Below, piece by piece: positions 53,536 through 61,735 of a stretch of 64,000 nt of DNA. The position numbers were made by a program, and so were the translations under genes. Source of the DNA: Anaerosoma tenue (GTDB taxonomy: Bacteria; Actinomycetota; Coriobacteriia; Anaerosomatales; Anaerosomataceae); contig NZ_JALNTY010000001.1 in assembly GCF_023161965.1 (NCBI RefSeq), positions 602,501 through 666,500 on the forward strand. Direction: 5' to 3'. Position 1 is the stretch's first letter. Every line of letters begins with the position of its first letter. Below the pieces are notes generated by a model that saw only the letters and a program-made list of their open reading frames with translations, did not search any database and was not told where the DNA came from.

Positions 53536-54765
53536 CTAATTCACGATGGTGAACGCCGAACCGATCTGCTTCGACTCGTTCGCCAGGCTCGACAACTGCT
53601 CCGCCGCACCCGCCACCTGCCGGGACGCCGCCGCCGTCTGCTGTGCCACCGACGCGACCTCCCGCATAGCCTTCACGACCTGCTCGGTCGCGCTCCTCTG
53701 CTGCTGCGTCGCCGCCGAGATCTCCTTGGCCGCGGCCGTGGTCTGCTCGATGGTGTCGAGGATCGACTCGAAGCTCTCGCCGGTGGCATGCGCCAGATCC
53801 ACGCCGCCCTCCACCTGCTTGAGCTCCTGCTCGGTGGAGATCACCAGCTCGTTGGCGGCGCTCTGGATCTCGGTCATGATCGTCTCGATCTCACCGGTGG
53901 ACTGCACCACCGACTCGGCGAGCTTGCGGATCTCCACGGCCACCACGCTGAAGCCCTTGCCCGCCTCGCCGGCGCGCGCGGCTTCGATGGCGGCGTTGAG
54001 CGCGAGTATCTTCGTCTGGTCGGCGATGCTGTTGATCATCACCAACACCTGGCCGATCTGCTGGCTGCGCTCTCCCAGCTGCAGGATCTTCGACGCCGAG
54101 GTCTGCGCGCGCGTCTTGATCTGCTCCATCGACCCGAGCGTGCTCATGACGGACTGCTGGCCGTTCTCGGCATTGCCGAGCGACGCCTCCGCCATCTTGA
54201 CGACCTGGTTCGCGTTCTCGGCGATCTGCCGGTACGTGGCGGCAAGCTCCTCCATCGTGGCCGTGGTCTGGCTGATGGACGCCGCCTGCTCCGCCGCGCC
54301 GGAGGCCTGCTGCTCGGTGGCCGAGAGGATCTCCGTAGAGGTCCCGGCGAGCCGCGACGACGATTCCTGCATCTGGCTCAACAGGTAGATGATGAGGTCG
54401 AGCAGCTGGTTGTAGGACCGCGACAACACGCCGAACTCATCCTCCGAGTCGGCGGTGACCTTGTGCCCGATCTCGCTCTGGCACGCTCGCTTGATGCTGT
54501 CGACCACCGAGGTGAGCGGCGCCATCATCTTCCGGCCGATGGCCGATTGGACGATGGCAAGCAACACCAGCACCGCAACGAAGATCGCCACGATGGCGGC
54601 GACCCTCCAGATGACCCCCTGTGTCAGCTGGAGCTCACTGCCGAGGATCAGCCATGCGGCGATGAGCTGCACGGCGTTGGCGATGGCCACCGTGACCAGG
54701 CTCATCAGCGTGTACTTGGCGAGGAAGCTCCCGCGCGTCTTCTGCAGCCAGCCTTTGATCATCAT
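53536..54765 (-). CDS. Methyl-accepting chemotaxis protein lacking an extracellular sensor domain
   Basis: 409 residues. Two membrane helices (about 18-42 and 51-77) joined by only about 8 residues, so no periplasmic or extracellular ligand domain. A HAMP-like segment follows ([39 protein letters not shown]) and then the cytoplasmic coiled-coil with the kinase-control tip [29 protein letters not shown]. Glutamine/glutamate-rich helices give methylation sites. ATG overlaps the cheW stop (ATGA). It may sense membrane state, or pass on signals from a partner such as the DUF4388 or PilB-like protein. Confidence 0.92.
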   Translation of the reverse strand: MMIKGWLQKTRGSFLAKYTLMSLVTVAIANAVQLIAAWLILGSELQLTQGVIWRVAAIVAIFVAVLVLLAIVQSAIGRKMMAPLTSVVDSIKRACQSEIGHKVTADSEDEFGVLSRSYNQLLDLIIYLLSQMQESSSRLAGTSTEILSATEQQASGAAEQAASISQTTATMEELAATYRQIAENANQVVKMAEASLGNAENGQQSVMSTLGSMEQIKTRAQTSASKILQLGERSQQIGQVLVMINSIADQTKILALNAAIEAARAGEAGKGFSVVAVEIRKLAESVVQSTGEIETIMTEIQSAANELVISTEQELKQVEGGVDLAHATGESFESILDTIEQTTAAAKEISAATQQQRSATEQVVKAMREVASVAQQTAAASRQVAGAAEQLSSLANESKQIGSAFTIVN

Positions 54766-55334
54766 GCTCTCCCGTCACGAGACTCACCGATGGGTTCGAG
54801 TATCTTCTCCACGTTCACGATGCCGATGAGCAGCCCGTCGATGTACACCGAGCCGCTCATGTACTCCGCCTGTGCTTTGTCCAGCGTGGACAAAGGTGGC
54901 TCCAGCGCACCGGTCAGCACGTCCACGATGTCGCCGATCTCATCCACCACGATCGCCGAGACGCACTCGCCGGTCGAGACGATGATGGCGGATGGCAGCT
55001 CCTGCTCGATGTCCAGCTCGGACCGGCTCGGCACCCGGATGAGAGTACCGAGGTCGGTGACCGATACGATCTCACCGCGCACGTTGATCACGCCGAGCAC
55101 GAAATCGGGCACACGCGGGATGCGCGTGACCTCGTACTCGTTGTAGATCTCGCGCACAGCGTCGATCGTGACCGCGTACCACTCCTCGCCCAGCCGGAAC
55201 ATCAACAGCCCGACCGTCTCGTCCGATGCCGCTTCCTCCTGCACCTGCGCGAGCGACTCGGCACGGCGCCTGAGGATGTCGTTCATCTGTGAGGAGACGA
55301 GTGCGTTGTTCGCAGCGATCTCGTGCGTGCTCAC
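54762..55334 (-). CDS. cheW: CheW-like coupling protein 1
   Basis: 190 residues. An N-terminal helix of about 40 residues ([20 protein letters not shown]) precedes the CheW fold: [45 protein letters not shown] and the C-terminal strands with DEIGDIVDV. Links receptor and CheA. GTG start overlaps the stop of the second cheW (GTGA), with GGAGGAGAGG upstream. Confidence 0.92.
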   Translation of the reverse strand: MSTHEIAANNALVSSQMNDILRRRAESLAQVQEEAASDETVGLLMFRLGEEWYAVTIDAVREIYNEYEVTRIPRVPDFVLGVINVRGEIVSVTDLGTLIRVPSRSELDIEQELPSAIIVSTGECVSAIVVDEIGDIVDVLTGALEPPLSTLDKAQAEYMSGSVYIDGLLIGIVNVEKILEPIGESRDGRA

Positions 55335-55906
55335 GCCTCTCCTCCTTCGTCCTCAGGAACCACGTCGAACGCCCGCGCCGGCACCAGCCGGTCGATGTCG
55401 AGCAGGACCGTGATCCCCTGGGCGAGCCGAACCGTGCCGAGCATCCGGTCTGCGAGCGTGTAGACCGACGACGGAGGCTGGACGCCGCCCGGAGGCAGGT
55501 CGACCACATCCTCGACACTGTCGACGATCAGGCACACGACATGCCCCCGCGTGCGACAGAACACCATCGGTGTCTCAAGCGTGTAGCCGGCATCCTCCAG
55601 TTTGAGAAGCGCACGCAGATCGAGCACCGGAACGACCGATCCCCTGATCTCGATAAGCCCCACCAACGCAGGGTCATCATCCGGGAGCGGCAGCAGCTCG
55701 GCCAGTTGCTGCACCTCCTGAACGACCGCGATCGGCAGACCGTAGAGCTGTCCTGCCAACCTGAACGTCACCGCCCGGTCCACGGCAGCATCAGACGCCG
55801 CCTCGTTCAGCGCGATCTCTTCCTCGAACGGCGAGGACACCGCGTCATCGGTCACAGCGTCCGTTGCGACGGATCCGTTGGTGTCGGTCTTCTTGGTGCG
55901 GGGCAC
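55331..55906 (-). CDS. cheW: CheW-like coupling protein 2
   Basis: 191 residues. A hydrophilic N-terminal stretch of about 45 residues (DTNGSVATDAVTDDAVSSPFEEE) precedes a CheW domain: FRLAGQLYGLPIAVVQEVQQL, LVGLIEIRGSVVPVLDLRALL, VDSVEDVVDLPPG. Start chosen at GTG 55906, six bases after AAGGAG; the GTG at 55921 would overlap that site. Having two different CheW proteins suggests two signalling complexes or a mixed array. Confidence 0.9.
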   Translation of the reverse strand: MPRTKKTDTNGSVATDAVTDDAVSSPFEEEIALNEAASDAAVDRAVTFRLAGQLYGLPIAVVQEVQQLAELLPLPDDDPALVGLIEIRGSVVPVLDLRALLKLEDAGYTLETPMVFCRTRGHVVCLIVDSVEDVVDLPPGGVQPPSSVYTLADRMLGTVRLAQGITVLLDIDRLVPARAFDVVPEDEGGEA

Positions 55907-55917
55907 GTGCCGCTCCT

Positions 55918-57771
55918 TCACTCGGTGAAGCGTAGGACTCTGTTCAGTTCGTCGGCACTCACGTCTCCGGCCTTGACCCTTGCGAGGCCTGCGATCACCA
56001 GCGGACGCATCCCCGCAGCCGTGGCCGCCGCTGAGATCTCCGCGGCGCTCCTGGCCCGCCCAACGACCGCGCGTACCGGCTCGGTGAACGGCAGCACCTC
56101 ATGTATGGCCGTGGCGCCCCTGAAGCCGGTCTTTCCGCAGTTGGGACAACCGCTACCCGCCCGGTCACGCAATCCTGCCGGGGCGCCGGGGATGCGCGAC
56201 GCCAGGGCGCCATCGGTCTCCATCGAGCAGTTGGGGCAGTTCAGCCGCACGAGACGCTGGCCCACGCCGAGCGTCAGCGCAGCCGCGAGGCTGTGCGGCT
56301 CGGCGCCGATCTCGAGCATGCGCCACACGCCCGAAGCGATATCGGCCGCAGGGAACGTGGCCACCACGAGCTTGCCCATGCCGGCCGCCTCGACAGCGAG
56401 ATGCACGTCCTCCACGGTACGGAGCCCGTCCACCGCGATGACGTCGGTATCCTGCCGCATGCCCGCCGCGATGTACGCGGCCGACGACAGACCGCCGGGC
56501 TCGATCATCACCTGGGCCACGGCCGGGATCTCGTGCTCGATCGATTGCTCCACCGAGTACACCGTCTTGCCCACCGATGCCGCGTGCCCGAGCAGTGCGT
56601 AGTACGTGGCGCTCGCGCCACCCGCCACGGGGGCGCAGACGAGAAGGATGCCCCTGCCACGCTCCACCATCGCGTGCAACGCACGCGACTCCGCGTCGGA
56701 CACACCGAGCTCCACGAGGGTGCGCGGCTGCCGCAACGCGGAGAGCGTGACCACGAGCCGCTGGCCCGAGATGGTAGGCACCACCGACGTGGTGAGGACG
56801 AGGTCCTTGTCGGCGATGTGGGTGTGCATCCTGCCCAACGCGGGGCGGCTCGACGGCACCGCACCGAGACGGGTGTACTGCTTGAAGCCGTCGACCAGCG
56901 CGCCTTGCATCGAGAGCGGCGCAGAAGCGATCTTCTCGAGACCGCCCTTGACCCGGTACACGAGGAAGAAGTCGTCCTTGTAAGGCAGCAGGTGGATCCT
57001 GCTGGCGCCACGGGCGACAGCATGCTCGAGGATATCCGAGACGAGCACGGCCACCTTGCGGGTGTCGGCGACGGCGAGGACATCGAGGTCGATCGTCTGG
57101 CCCTCTGTCTGCGCAGGCGCGCCTGCGGCCATGCGGTCCATGGTCTCGCTGATGGCCTCTGCCACCGGTTGCGGCGCGGCCTCCTCCACAGGAGCCACCG
57201 GAACCGCCGGTGTCTGATCGAGCGACTCGTCGAAGAAGTCCGATGCCTCCAGAGAGGCCTCCGGCGAGGGCGTTTCCCCGGTGGACTCCGTAGATCGCGC
57301 AACGGGCACGTCGACGGGACCAGCCGCAGCGGCGCCATAGTACTGCTCCAGCGCCGCCGCCACGGAGCTCGCCTCCGCGATGACGGGCTCGACCTCAAGC
57401 CCGATGGCGGACGCGACCAGGTCGAGACCGAACACATCCATCGGGTCGCCTACCGCCACGGTGAGCATACCCTCGATCTCGAACATGGGCAGCACCTCGT
57501 ACCCACGCGCGACAGAGGCGGGCACCAGGGCGACCGCCTCATCCTCTGGCGCATAGCTGGCGAGGTCTACCTGCGGGACGCCCATGTCGTGTTCGAGCAC
57601 CGACAGCACGTCGTTCGCGCTCACATACGCCCGCTCTGTGAGCACGACGCCCTCATGCACGCCACGGGAGCGAGCCGCCTCCACCACGCTCGCTACCTGC
57701 TCGACGGTCATCAGGCCTACGGCCACGAGGCCGTCCAGCACGCGACGGGAGATGCCACTGGCCGGGGACAT
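55918..57771 (-). CDS. PilB/GspE-like protein with degenerate ATPase motifs in a chemosensory operon
   Basis: 617 residues. Residues about 8-146 resemble an MshEN/GspE N-terminal domain (VLDGLVAVGLMTVEQVASVV). An acidic Pro/Ala linker spans about 147-235. Residues about 240-617 follow the secretion/pilus ATPase fold closely: ILEHAVARGASRIHLLPYKDDFFLVYRVKGGL, TSVVPTISGQRLVV and the C-terminal CPNC...CPNCGKTGFRG zinc site (Cys512, 515, 542, 545). But Walker A reads APVAGGASAT (380-389): the lysine is Ala386. The Walker B GEIRD box reads VDGLRT (447-452), losing the catalytic glutamate. It should not hydrolyse ATP by the normal mechanism. ATG at 57771 with AGGGGGCCAC; the longer frame is antisense-like and rejected. 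It lies between the response regulator and cheW; no other pilus gene is in the window. Confidence 0.85.
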   Translation of the reverse strand: MSPASGISRRVLDGLVAVGLMTVEQVASVVEAARSRGVHEGVVLTERAYVSANDVLSVLEHDMGVPQVDLASYAPEDEAVALVPASVARGYEVLPMFEIEGMLTVAVGDPMDVFGLDLVASAIGLEVEPVIAEASSVAAALEQYYGAAAAGPVDVPVARSTESTGETPSPEASLEASDFFDESLDQTPAVPVAPVEEAAPQPVAEAISETMDRMAAGAPAQTEGQTIDLDVLAVADTRKVAVLVSDILEHAVARGASRIHLLPYKDDFFLVYRVKGGLEKIASAPLSMQGALVDGFKQYTRLGAVPSSRPALGRMHTHIADKDLVLTTSVVPTISGQRLVVTLSALRQPRTLVELGVSDAESRALHAMVERGRGILLVCAPVAGGASATYYALLGHAASVGKTVYSVEQSIEHEIPAVAQVMIEPGGLSSAAYIAAGMRQDTDVIAVDGLRTVEDVHLAVEAAGMGKLVVATFPAADIASGVWRMLEIGAEPHSLAAALTLGVGQRLVRLNCPNCSMETDGALASRIPGAPAGLRDRAGSGCPNCGKTGFRGATAIHEVLPFTEPVRAVVGRARSAAEISAAATAAGMRPLVIAGLARVKAGDVSADELNRVLRFTE

Positions 57772-57779
57772 GTGGCCCC

Positions 57780-58160
57780 CTAACCCTGTGCCTTCGAGAG
57801 CTCTTCCGCCACCGCGGCGAGCAGGGTGTCCGGCTCGACGGGCTTGGTCAGGTACTGGTTGGCACCCGTTCGGATACCGGTGGCCATGGCCTGCTCCTCG
57901 GTCTTCGCGGTGAGCATGATGATCGGTATCTGCTTGTAGTTCTGATCGAACTTGAGCAGTCTGCACACGCGATACCCGTCGAGCTTGGGCAACATCACGT
58001 CGAGAAGTATCAGGTCGGGCTTCTCGGCGCGCGCGGTCTCCAGCGCCTCGGCTCCATCGGATGCCGTTATGACCTCATAGCCCCCCGCCAGAAGGATGGC
58101 CTTTATCATCTCGAGGATGGTCGGGCTATCGTCGACCGCAAGGATCCGCGCGCCTGCCAT
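57780..58160 (-). CDS. CheY-like single-domain response regulator
   Basis: 126-residue receiver domain: ILAVDDSPTILEMI (acidic pocket), phosphoacceptor aspartate in LILLDVMLPKLDGY, MLTAKTEEQAM (conserved Thr/Ala) and the lysine in YLTKPVEP. No output domain. This form resembles PilG/PilH-type regulators as much as flagellar CheY. ATG 58160 with GGGAGGGAG upstream. It is 8 bp upstream of the PilB-like gene, a candidate partner. Confidence 0.93.
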   Translation of the reverse strand: MAGARILAVDDSPTILEMIKAILLAGGYEVITASDGAEALETARAEKPDLILLDVMLPKLDGYRVCRLLKFDQNYKQIPIIMLTAKTEEQAMATGIRTGANQYLTKPVEPDTLLAAVAEELSKAQG

Positions 58161-58229
58161 TCCAGTCTCCCTCCCGATTGGTCCGCACCCCATGCGGCCT
58201 TCGCGCACGCGGCGCTCTGACCGGCGGCG

Positions 58230-59816
58230 TCACGCCTTGCCGATCGTCTTCCGACACTCTATCAGACTGCGCTCACACGTCCGCGCCAGCAGGTCCGCCT
58301 GGAACCCGCCGGAGAACTCCGTCCAGCCCCCCTCGGGGCTCTTCTTCAACGCCTTCAACGCGTTCTCGTACTCCTTCGCCGCGGCGTCGAACTGCCGCTG
58401 CGACTTGTAGATGTTGGCAAGATTGAGGTGCGCGAGCGCGAAATCGGCATCGATATACACCGTCTTCTTCAGTTCGCTGATCGCCCGCACGAAGTCACCC
58501 TGGCGCTGATAGATGATGCCGAGGATGTACCGGGGCACCGGGAGCAGCGGGTCGATAGCCAGCGCCTTGTGGCACTCGGCGAGCGCGCGTTCATAGTCGC
58601 CGGTGTCGGCATGCACGTATCCGAGGAGCAGATGCGCCTCGGCATTGTTGGGGTCGGCATCCAGGATGCTGCCGGCGGCCTCGACGACCCGCTCGGGTCG
58701 TCCATCCTTCAGGTCCTTGCGCGCACGCTCGAGCACGGCCCCGACGTCGAGGACAGGGTCTTCCTCCGACCCGCCCGCGCCTGCAGGGGCCGACACGCTC
58801 GCGGGCTCCGATCGCGCGAACGCGCTGCGAGACACGCTCCGGGTACCCCGCTCCGCCGTCGCCTCCGACCGGGCCCTCCGCCGGGAGGCCGAGGATTCCG
58901 CGCGGGTGGCCGCCGATGCGGACCGCCCTGCGGCGTCGGTCGACCGCCCTGTCGAGATCGGCCGGCCCGGGGATTTCTTCCGATAGAGGAACACCCCGCC
59001 CACCTCGACGGCCTCGAAGTCATCGCTGATCGAGGTGAGCGTCTCGGAGTGCCCGATGAACAGGTAGCCGCCCTCGTTCAGGCTGTCGAAGAAGTTCCGG
59101 ACCACGCGCCGCGTCGACTCGATGCGGAAGTAGATGGTGACGTTGCGACAGAAGATGATGTCCCAGTTGCCCATGAGCGAGAGCGGGTACGGTTCCTTGA
59201 TGAGGTTCTGGTAGCCGAAGTCCACGAGGGAGCGCACGCGATCATGGACCCGGTAGTCTCCGCTCATCGTGCGCTCGAAGTGCCGCGAGATGACATCGGG
59301 GGTGACGTTCATCATCGCACGCTTGCCGTAGACGCCGCTCTTGGCGCGCGCGAGCGCCTTGGTAGAGACATCGGTCCCCAGGACCTGCGGCTTCCATCCG
59401 CTCGCGGTGATGCCCGTGTCGAGCAGCGACATGGCGATCGAGTACGGCTCCTCGCCCGTGGAGCATCCGGCCGACCACACCCTGAGGTTGCGATTGCCGG
59501 GTTCTTTCCGTGCCATGACATCGGGGATCACCGAATCACGCAGCGCGTCGAACTGCGCGGGGAACCTGAAGAAGCTGGTCTCGTTTATGGTCACCAGGTT
59601 CAGCAACTCGTTGAACTCGTGGTCGTCGCGCCCGAGCGCGTCGTAGTAGTCGTTCAACGTGTTGTAGCCGAGCCGCGTTGCCCTGGTCACCAGGGAGATG
59701 CGCAGCGAGTCGAGCTTCGACTCCTCGAGGTAGATGCCGGAGTGACGGTGGATGAGGTCCCTGAAGCGTCGGAACTCCTCGATGCTCAGGTCCTTCGCCA
59801 GGTCCTCGTTCAGCAT
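58230..59816 (-). CDS. cheR: Chemotaxis receptor methyltransferase CheR with C-terminal TPR domain
   Basis: 528 residues. Residues about 1-275 are CheR: N-terminal helical domain (FRRFRDLIHRHSGIYL), NETSFFRFPAQFD, the SAM site VWSAGCSTGEEPYSIAM, and DIIFCRNVTIYF. A low-complexity Arg/Ser/Ala linker (about 280-360) leads to about three tetratricopeptide repeats (AHLLLGYVHADTGDYERALAECHKALAID; the next begins PRYILGIIYQRQGDFVRAIS). CheR-TPR fusions are typical of alternative systems such as FrzF. It uses SAM to methylate receptor glutamates. Confidence 0.94.
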   Translation of the reverse strand: MLNEDLAKDLSIEEFRRFRDLIHRHSGIYLEESKLDSLRISLVTRATRLGYNTLNDYYDALGRDDHEFNELLNLVTINETSFFRFPAQFDALRDSVIPDVMARKEPGNRNLRVWSAGCSTGEEPYSIAMSLLDTGITASGWKPQVLGTDVSTKALARAKSGVYGKRAMMNVTPDVISRHFERTMSGDYRVHDRVRSLVDFGYQNLIKEPYPLSLMGNWDIIFCRNVTIYFRIESTRRVVRNFFDSLNEGGYLFIGHSETLTSISDDFEAVEVGGVFLYRKKSPGRPISTGRSTDAAGRSASAATRAESSASRRRARSEATAERGTRSVSRSAFARSEPASVSAPAGAGGSEEDPVLDVGAVLERARKDLKDGRPERVVEAAGSILDADPNNAEAHLLLGYVHADTGDYERALAECHKALAIDPLLPVPRYILGIIYQRQGDFVRAISELKKTVYIDADFALAHLNLANIYKSQRQFDAAAKEYENALKALKKSPEGGWTEFSGGFQADLLARTCERSLIECRKTIGKA

Positions 59817-59835
59817 GCGATCACCGCGATCGCCC

Positions 59836-60576
59836 TCACGACACGCCTACGCGGTCGTCGATGCGTTCGATCAGCCCCGCGGCGTGCATGCCGTAGAGGA
59901 TCTTCGCCGTCTCGAAGTCGTTGTAGCCGGTCAGATCGACGAGCTCCCCGACCGATCGGCCGCCGTGGAGATAGCACAGCAGCATCCACTCACGCGGCTT
60001 CAGGTGGATCTCCATCGACTTATCGCCCGGCGCCGAGGCCATGATGAACTCGGTGTCCATATTCGGGATCTTCTGCTTGATCTTGCTCCAGAGCTCGAGC
60101 CTCCGCGACGCCTCCATGATGATGTTCTCCACGGAGACGGAGATGCCGATGTCTTCGTCATCGCAGGTCTCGTCGGGCTCGAACCTCAGCTCCCCCTCCT
60201 CCCACCGGAAGAGATCGAAGAGCGTGTCGTTGATCTGGTCCTGGATGAACGCCTCAAGGACGCGGCCGTCGAGGTAACCCTCGTCCACCAGGATCTGCCC
60301 AAGCCGCCTCCCGGCCTTCTCCTTCTTCTGGATCTTCTGGAGGCCGAGCGCCTGCCGCAACTGCTTCTCCGAGATCACGCCGGCTTTGACCAGGCGTCTG
60401 CCGAGGGACTCACGGTGCCAGTTGGAGCTCGCGAAGAATACGCGACCCTTCTTGAAGCACACCTTGCCCTGCGCATCGGAGCGCTCGAGGTGCAGCGTAC
60501 CGGTCTTACGGCCTGTAGCGAGCAGGCGGAACATGTCCGAGATGGAGAAGTCTCTGAGGTTGCCCTCGAGCGCCAC
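59836..60576 (-). CDS. DUF4388 (PATAN-like) domain protein, first gene of the chemosensory operon
   Basis: 246 residues. The N-terminus is a DUF4388 domain: ALEGNLRDFSISDMFRLLATGRKTGTLHLE...GKVCFKKGRVFFA. A middle helical part (SLGRRLVKAGVISEKQLRQAL, LGQILVDEGYLDGRVLEAF) repeats an MshEN-like helix pattern, and the C-terminal 60 residues look like a winged helix (WMLLCYLHGGRSVGELVDLTGYNDFETAKILYGMHAAGLIER). DUF4388 is found with CheY/PilB-like proteins and gliding or cyanobacterial PATAN regulators. Start chosen at GTG 60576 after AGAGGAG; the frame from 60630 has no ribosome site. Confidence 0.82.
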   Translation of the reverse strand: MALEGNLRDFSISDMFRLLATGRKTGTLHLERSDAQGKVCFKKGRVFFASSNWHRESLGRRLVKAGVISEKQLRQALGLQKIQKKEKAGRRLGQILVDEGYLDGRVLEAFIQDQINDTLFDLFRWEEGELRFEPDETCDDEDIGISVSVENIIMEASRRLELWSKIKQKIPNMDTEFIMASAPGDKSMEIHLKPREWMLLCYLHGGRSVGELVDLTGYNDFETAKILYGMHAAGLIERIDDRVGVS

Positions 60577-60699
60577 GAGTGGTTGCTCCTCTGATCGCGT
60601 AGAGACGGTGGACGAACGGCGCCGCGTCACGGCTGCCGCACAATCGTAGCACGTCGTGCGGGGGCCACAAACGTCACAGAATCTAATCCTGAACAGGTC

Positions 60700-60728
60700 T
60701 TGCGCCCCCGCTTAAGTTCCCTTAGGAT
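60700..60728 (+). promoter_or_regulatory. Predicted promoter of the ArsR-Dsr operon
   Basis: Plus strand TTGCGC (60700-60705) and TAGGAT (60723-60728), 17-bp spacing. The start near 60735 lies just before the triple repeat, as expected if a repressor blocks initiation. The 196-bp gap before it also holds the divergent promoter of the chemosensory operon, where TTGTGG and TACGAT 16 bp apart on the minus strand (about 60645-60675) are the best candidate. Confidence 0.5.
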
Positions 60729-60739
60729 GGACCTTGGGC

Positions 60740-60763
60740 ATATGCGAATATGCGAATATGCGA
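60740..60763 (+). repeat. Three tandem copies of ATATGCGA before the arsR gene
   Basis: Exact 8-bp repeat ATATGCGA three times in a row, immediately after the predicted transcription start and 9 bp before the arsR start codon. Position and A/T content suit an operator for the encoded ArsR-family repressor. Confidence 0.6.
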
Positions 60764-60772
60764 GAGGGAGAC

Positions 60773-61102
60773 ATGGACGAGCACGAGTTCTACTGTCTGC
60801 ATTCGGATCTCTGTAAGACGCTCGCGAACGAGAAGCGCCAGATGATCCTCGGGGCGCTCCGCGACGGGGAGCGGAGCGTGAGCGAGATCCAGGCCGCCAC
60901 GGGCATACCGCAGGCCACGCTCTCCCAGCACCTCGCCATCCTCCGTTCACGTGGGGTCGTACGCACACGGCGCGCGGGCAACCACGTCTACTACGACATC
61001 ATCAATCCCAAGATCATCCAGGCATTCGATCTCATCACCGAGGTGATGCAGGAGACGATCGAGCTCCGCAGAGGAACGGTCGAGGGCATCCCAGGGGAAT
61101 AA
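60773..61102 (+). CDS. ArsR-family transcriptional regulator
   Basis: 109-residue winged-helix regulator. Signatures: KTLANEKRQMILGALRDGERSVSEIQ, recognition helix region ATGIPQATLSQHLAILRSRGVV, wing RTRRAGNHVYYDI. The arsenic/zinc-site CVC motif in the third helix is absent; instead two cysteines sit at the N-terminus (FYCLHSDLCKT). It may sense thiols, persulfide or redox change rather than metal, which fits the sulfur-relay genes downstream. ATG at 60773 with GAGAGGGAGAC. The downstream genes start 60 bp later. Confidence 0.9.
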   Translation: MDEHEFYCLHSDLCKTLANEKRQMILGALRDGERSVSEIQAATGIPQATLSQHLAILRSRGVVRTRRAGNHVYYDIINPKIIQAFDLITEVMQETIELRRGTVEGIPGE

Positions 61103-61125
61103 CCGCTGCCGCGCGCGGCAGCGGT
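61102..61125. repeat. 24-bp perfect palindrome between arsR and dsrE-like gene
   Basis: Perfect self-complementary 24-bp sequence, ACCGCTGCCGCG and its complement, beginning at the last base of the arsR stop codon. No T tract follows. It could attenuate, protect or process the transcript between regulator and structural genes. Confidence 0.6.
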
Positions 61126-61162
61126 CGTAGGGTCCGTATGACGAGGCAAAGGGAGGCGCACG

Positions 61163-61645
61163 GTGACTGACGAAGGCAAGAAGAGCCTCGCGATGGTGGT
61201 GATGAGCGGCGACATGGACAAGTTGTTCGGCGCGTTCATCATCGCCAACGGCGCGGCCGCGATGGGTATGGACGTGACGATGTTCTTCACGTTCTGGGGC
61301 CTGCGCGCGATCAAGAAGGACGTCCGCACCGGCAAGACGTTCTTCGGCAAGATGCTTGGCGCGATGTACGGCGGCGACATCATGAAGGCCAACCCGAGCA
61401 AGTTCAGCTTCGGGGGCATGGGCCGCTGGATGTTCGGCAAGATGATGGGCAAGCACAACGTCCAGAAGCTGAATGAGATGCGCGATCTGGCTGTGCAGCT
61501 CGGCGTGAACATGTACGGCTGCCAGATGTCGATGGACGTCATGGAGATCCCGCAGGAAACCTTCATCGATGGCGTGCAGGACCCCGTGGGCGTGGGCTTC
61601 TTCCTGCTGAAGGCCCAGGACGCGGACATCCAGCTGTTCATCTAG
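61163..61645 (+). CDS. DsrE family protein (DsrE2-like)
   Basis: 160-residue DsrE/DsrF/DrsH-like protein. Pattern: SLAMVVMSGDMDKLFGAFIIANGAAAMGMDVTMFFTFWGL, a region of Met-rich sequence, and the conserved cysteine in GVNMYGCQMSMDVM. DsrE-type proteins carry sulfur as persulfide and pass it to or from TusA. GTG start with GGGAGGCGCACG. Located directly upstream of tusA, as in many sulfur-metabolism loci. No N-terminal membrane anchor. Confidence 0.9.
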   Translation: MTDEGKKSLAMVVMSGDMDKLFGAFIIANGAAAMGMDVTMFFTFWGLRAIKKDVRTGKTFFGKMLGAMYGGDIMKANPSKFSFGGMGRWMFGKMMGKHNVQKLNEMRDLAVQLGVNMYGCQMSMDVMEIPQETFIDGVQDPVGVGFFLLKAQDADIQLFI

Positions 61646-61663
61646 CACGGATCCGGGAGAGAC

Positions 61664-61686
61664 CCGCCCGCTGATGCTGCGGGCGG
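61664..61686 (+). repeat. Hairpin between dsrE-like and tusA genes
   Basis: Perfect 8-bp arms (61664-61671 and 61679-61686) with 7-nt loop in the 90-bp gap. No T tract; a likely mRNA stabiliser or partial terminator. Confidence 0.5.
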
Positions 61687-61735
61687 TGGACAGTGAAGGC
61701 GCACGACGTGCGCACCGATCGGGAAAGGAACCATC

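Noticed and set aside
52321-55146. 941-residue open frame on the plus strand across cheA, mcp and cheW
   Set aside because: It is antisense to three clear genes and made of mirrored Leu/Arg/Asp/His-rich sequence, as expected from GC-rich codon bias. It has no domain and no ribosome site.
55918-57771. Reading the PilB-like gene as a pseudogene
   Set aside because: The frame is intact over 617 codons, overlaps neighbours cleanly and keeps four zinc cysteines; only ATPase residues are lost, which fits adaptation rather than decay.
56101-57783. 560-residue plus-strand frame opposite the PilB-like gene
   Set aside because: I checked this because the PilB-like protein has degenerate motifs. The minus-strand frame keeps the family fold, zinc cysteines and a ribosome site, while the plus-strand frame is low-complexity Arg/His.
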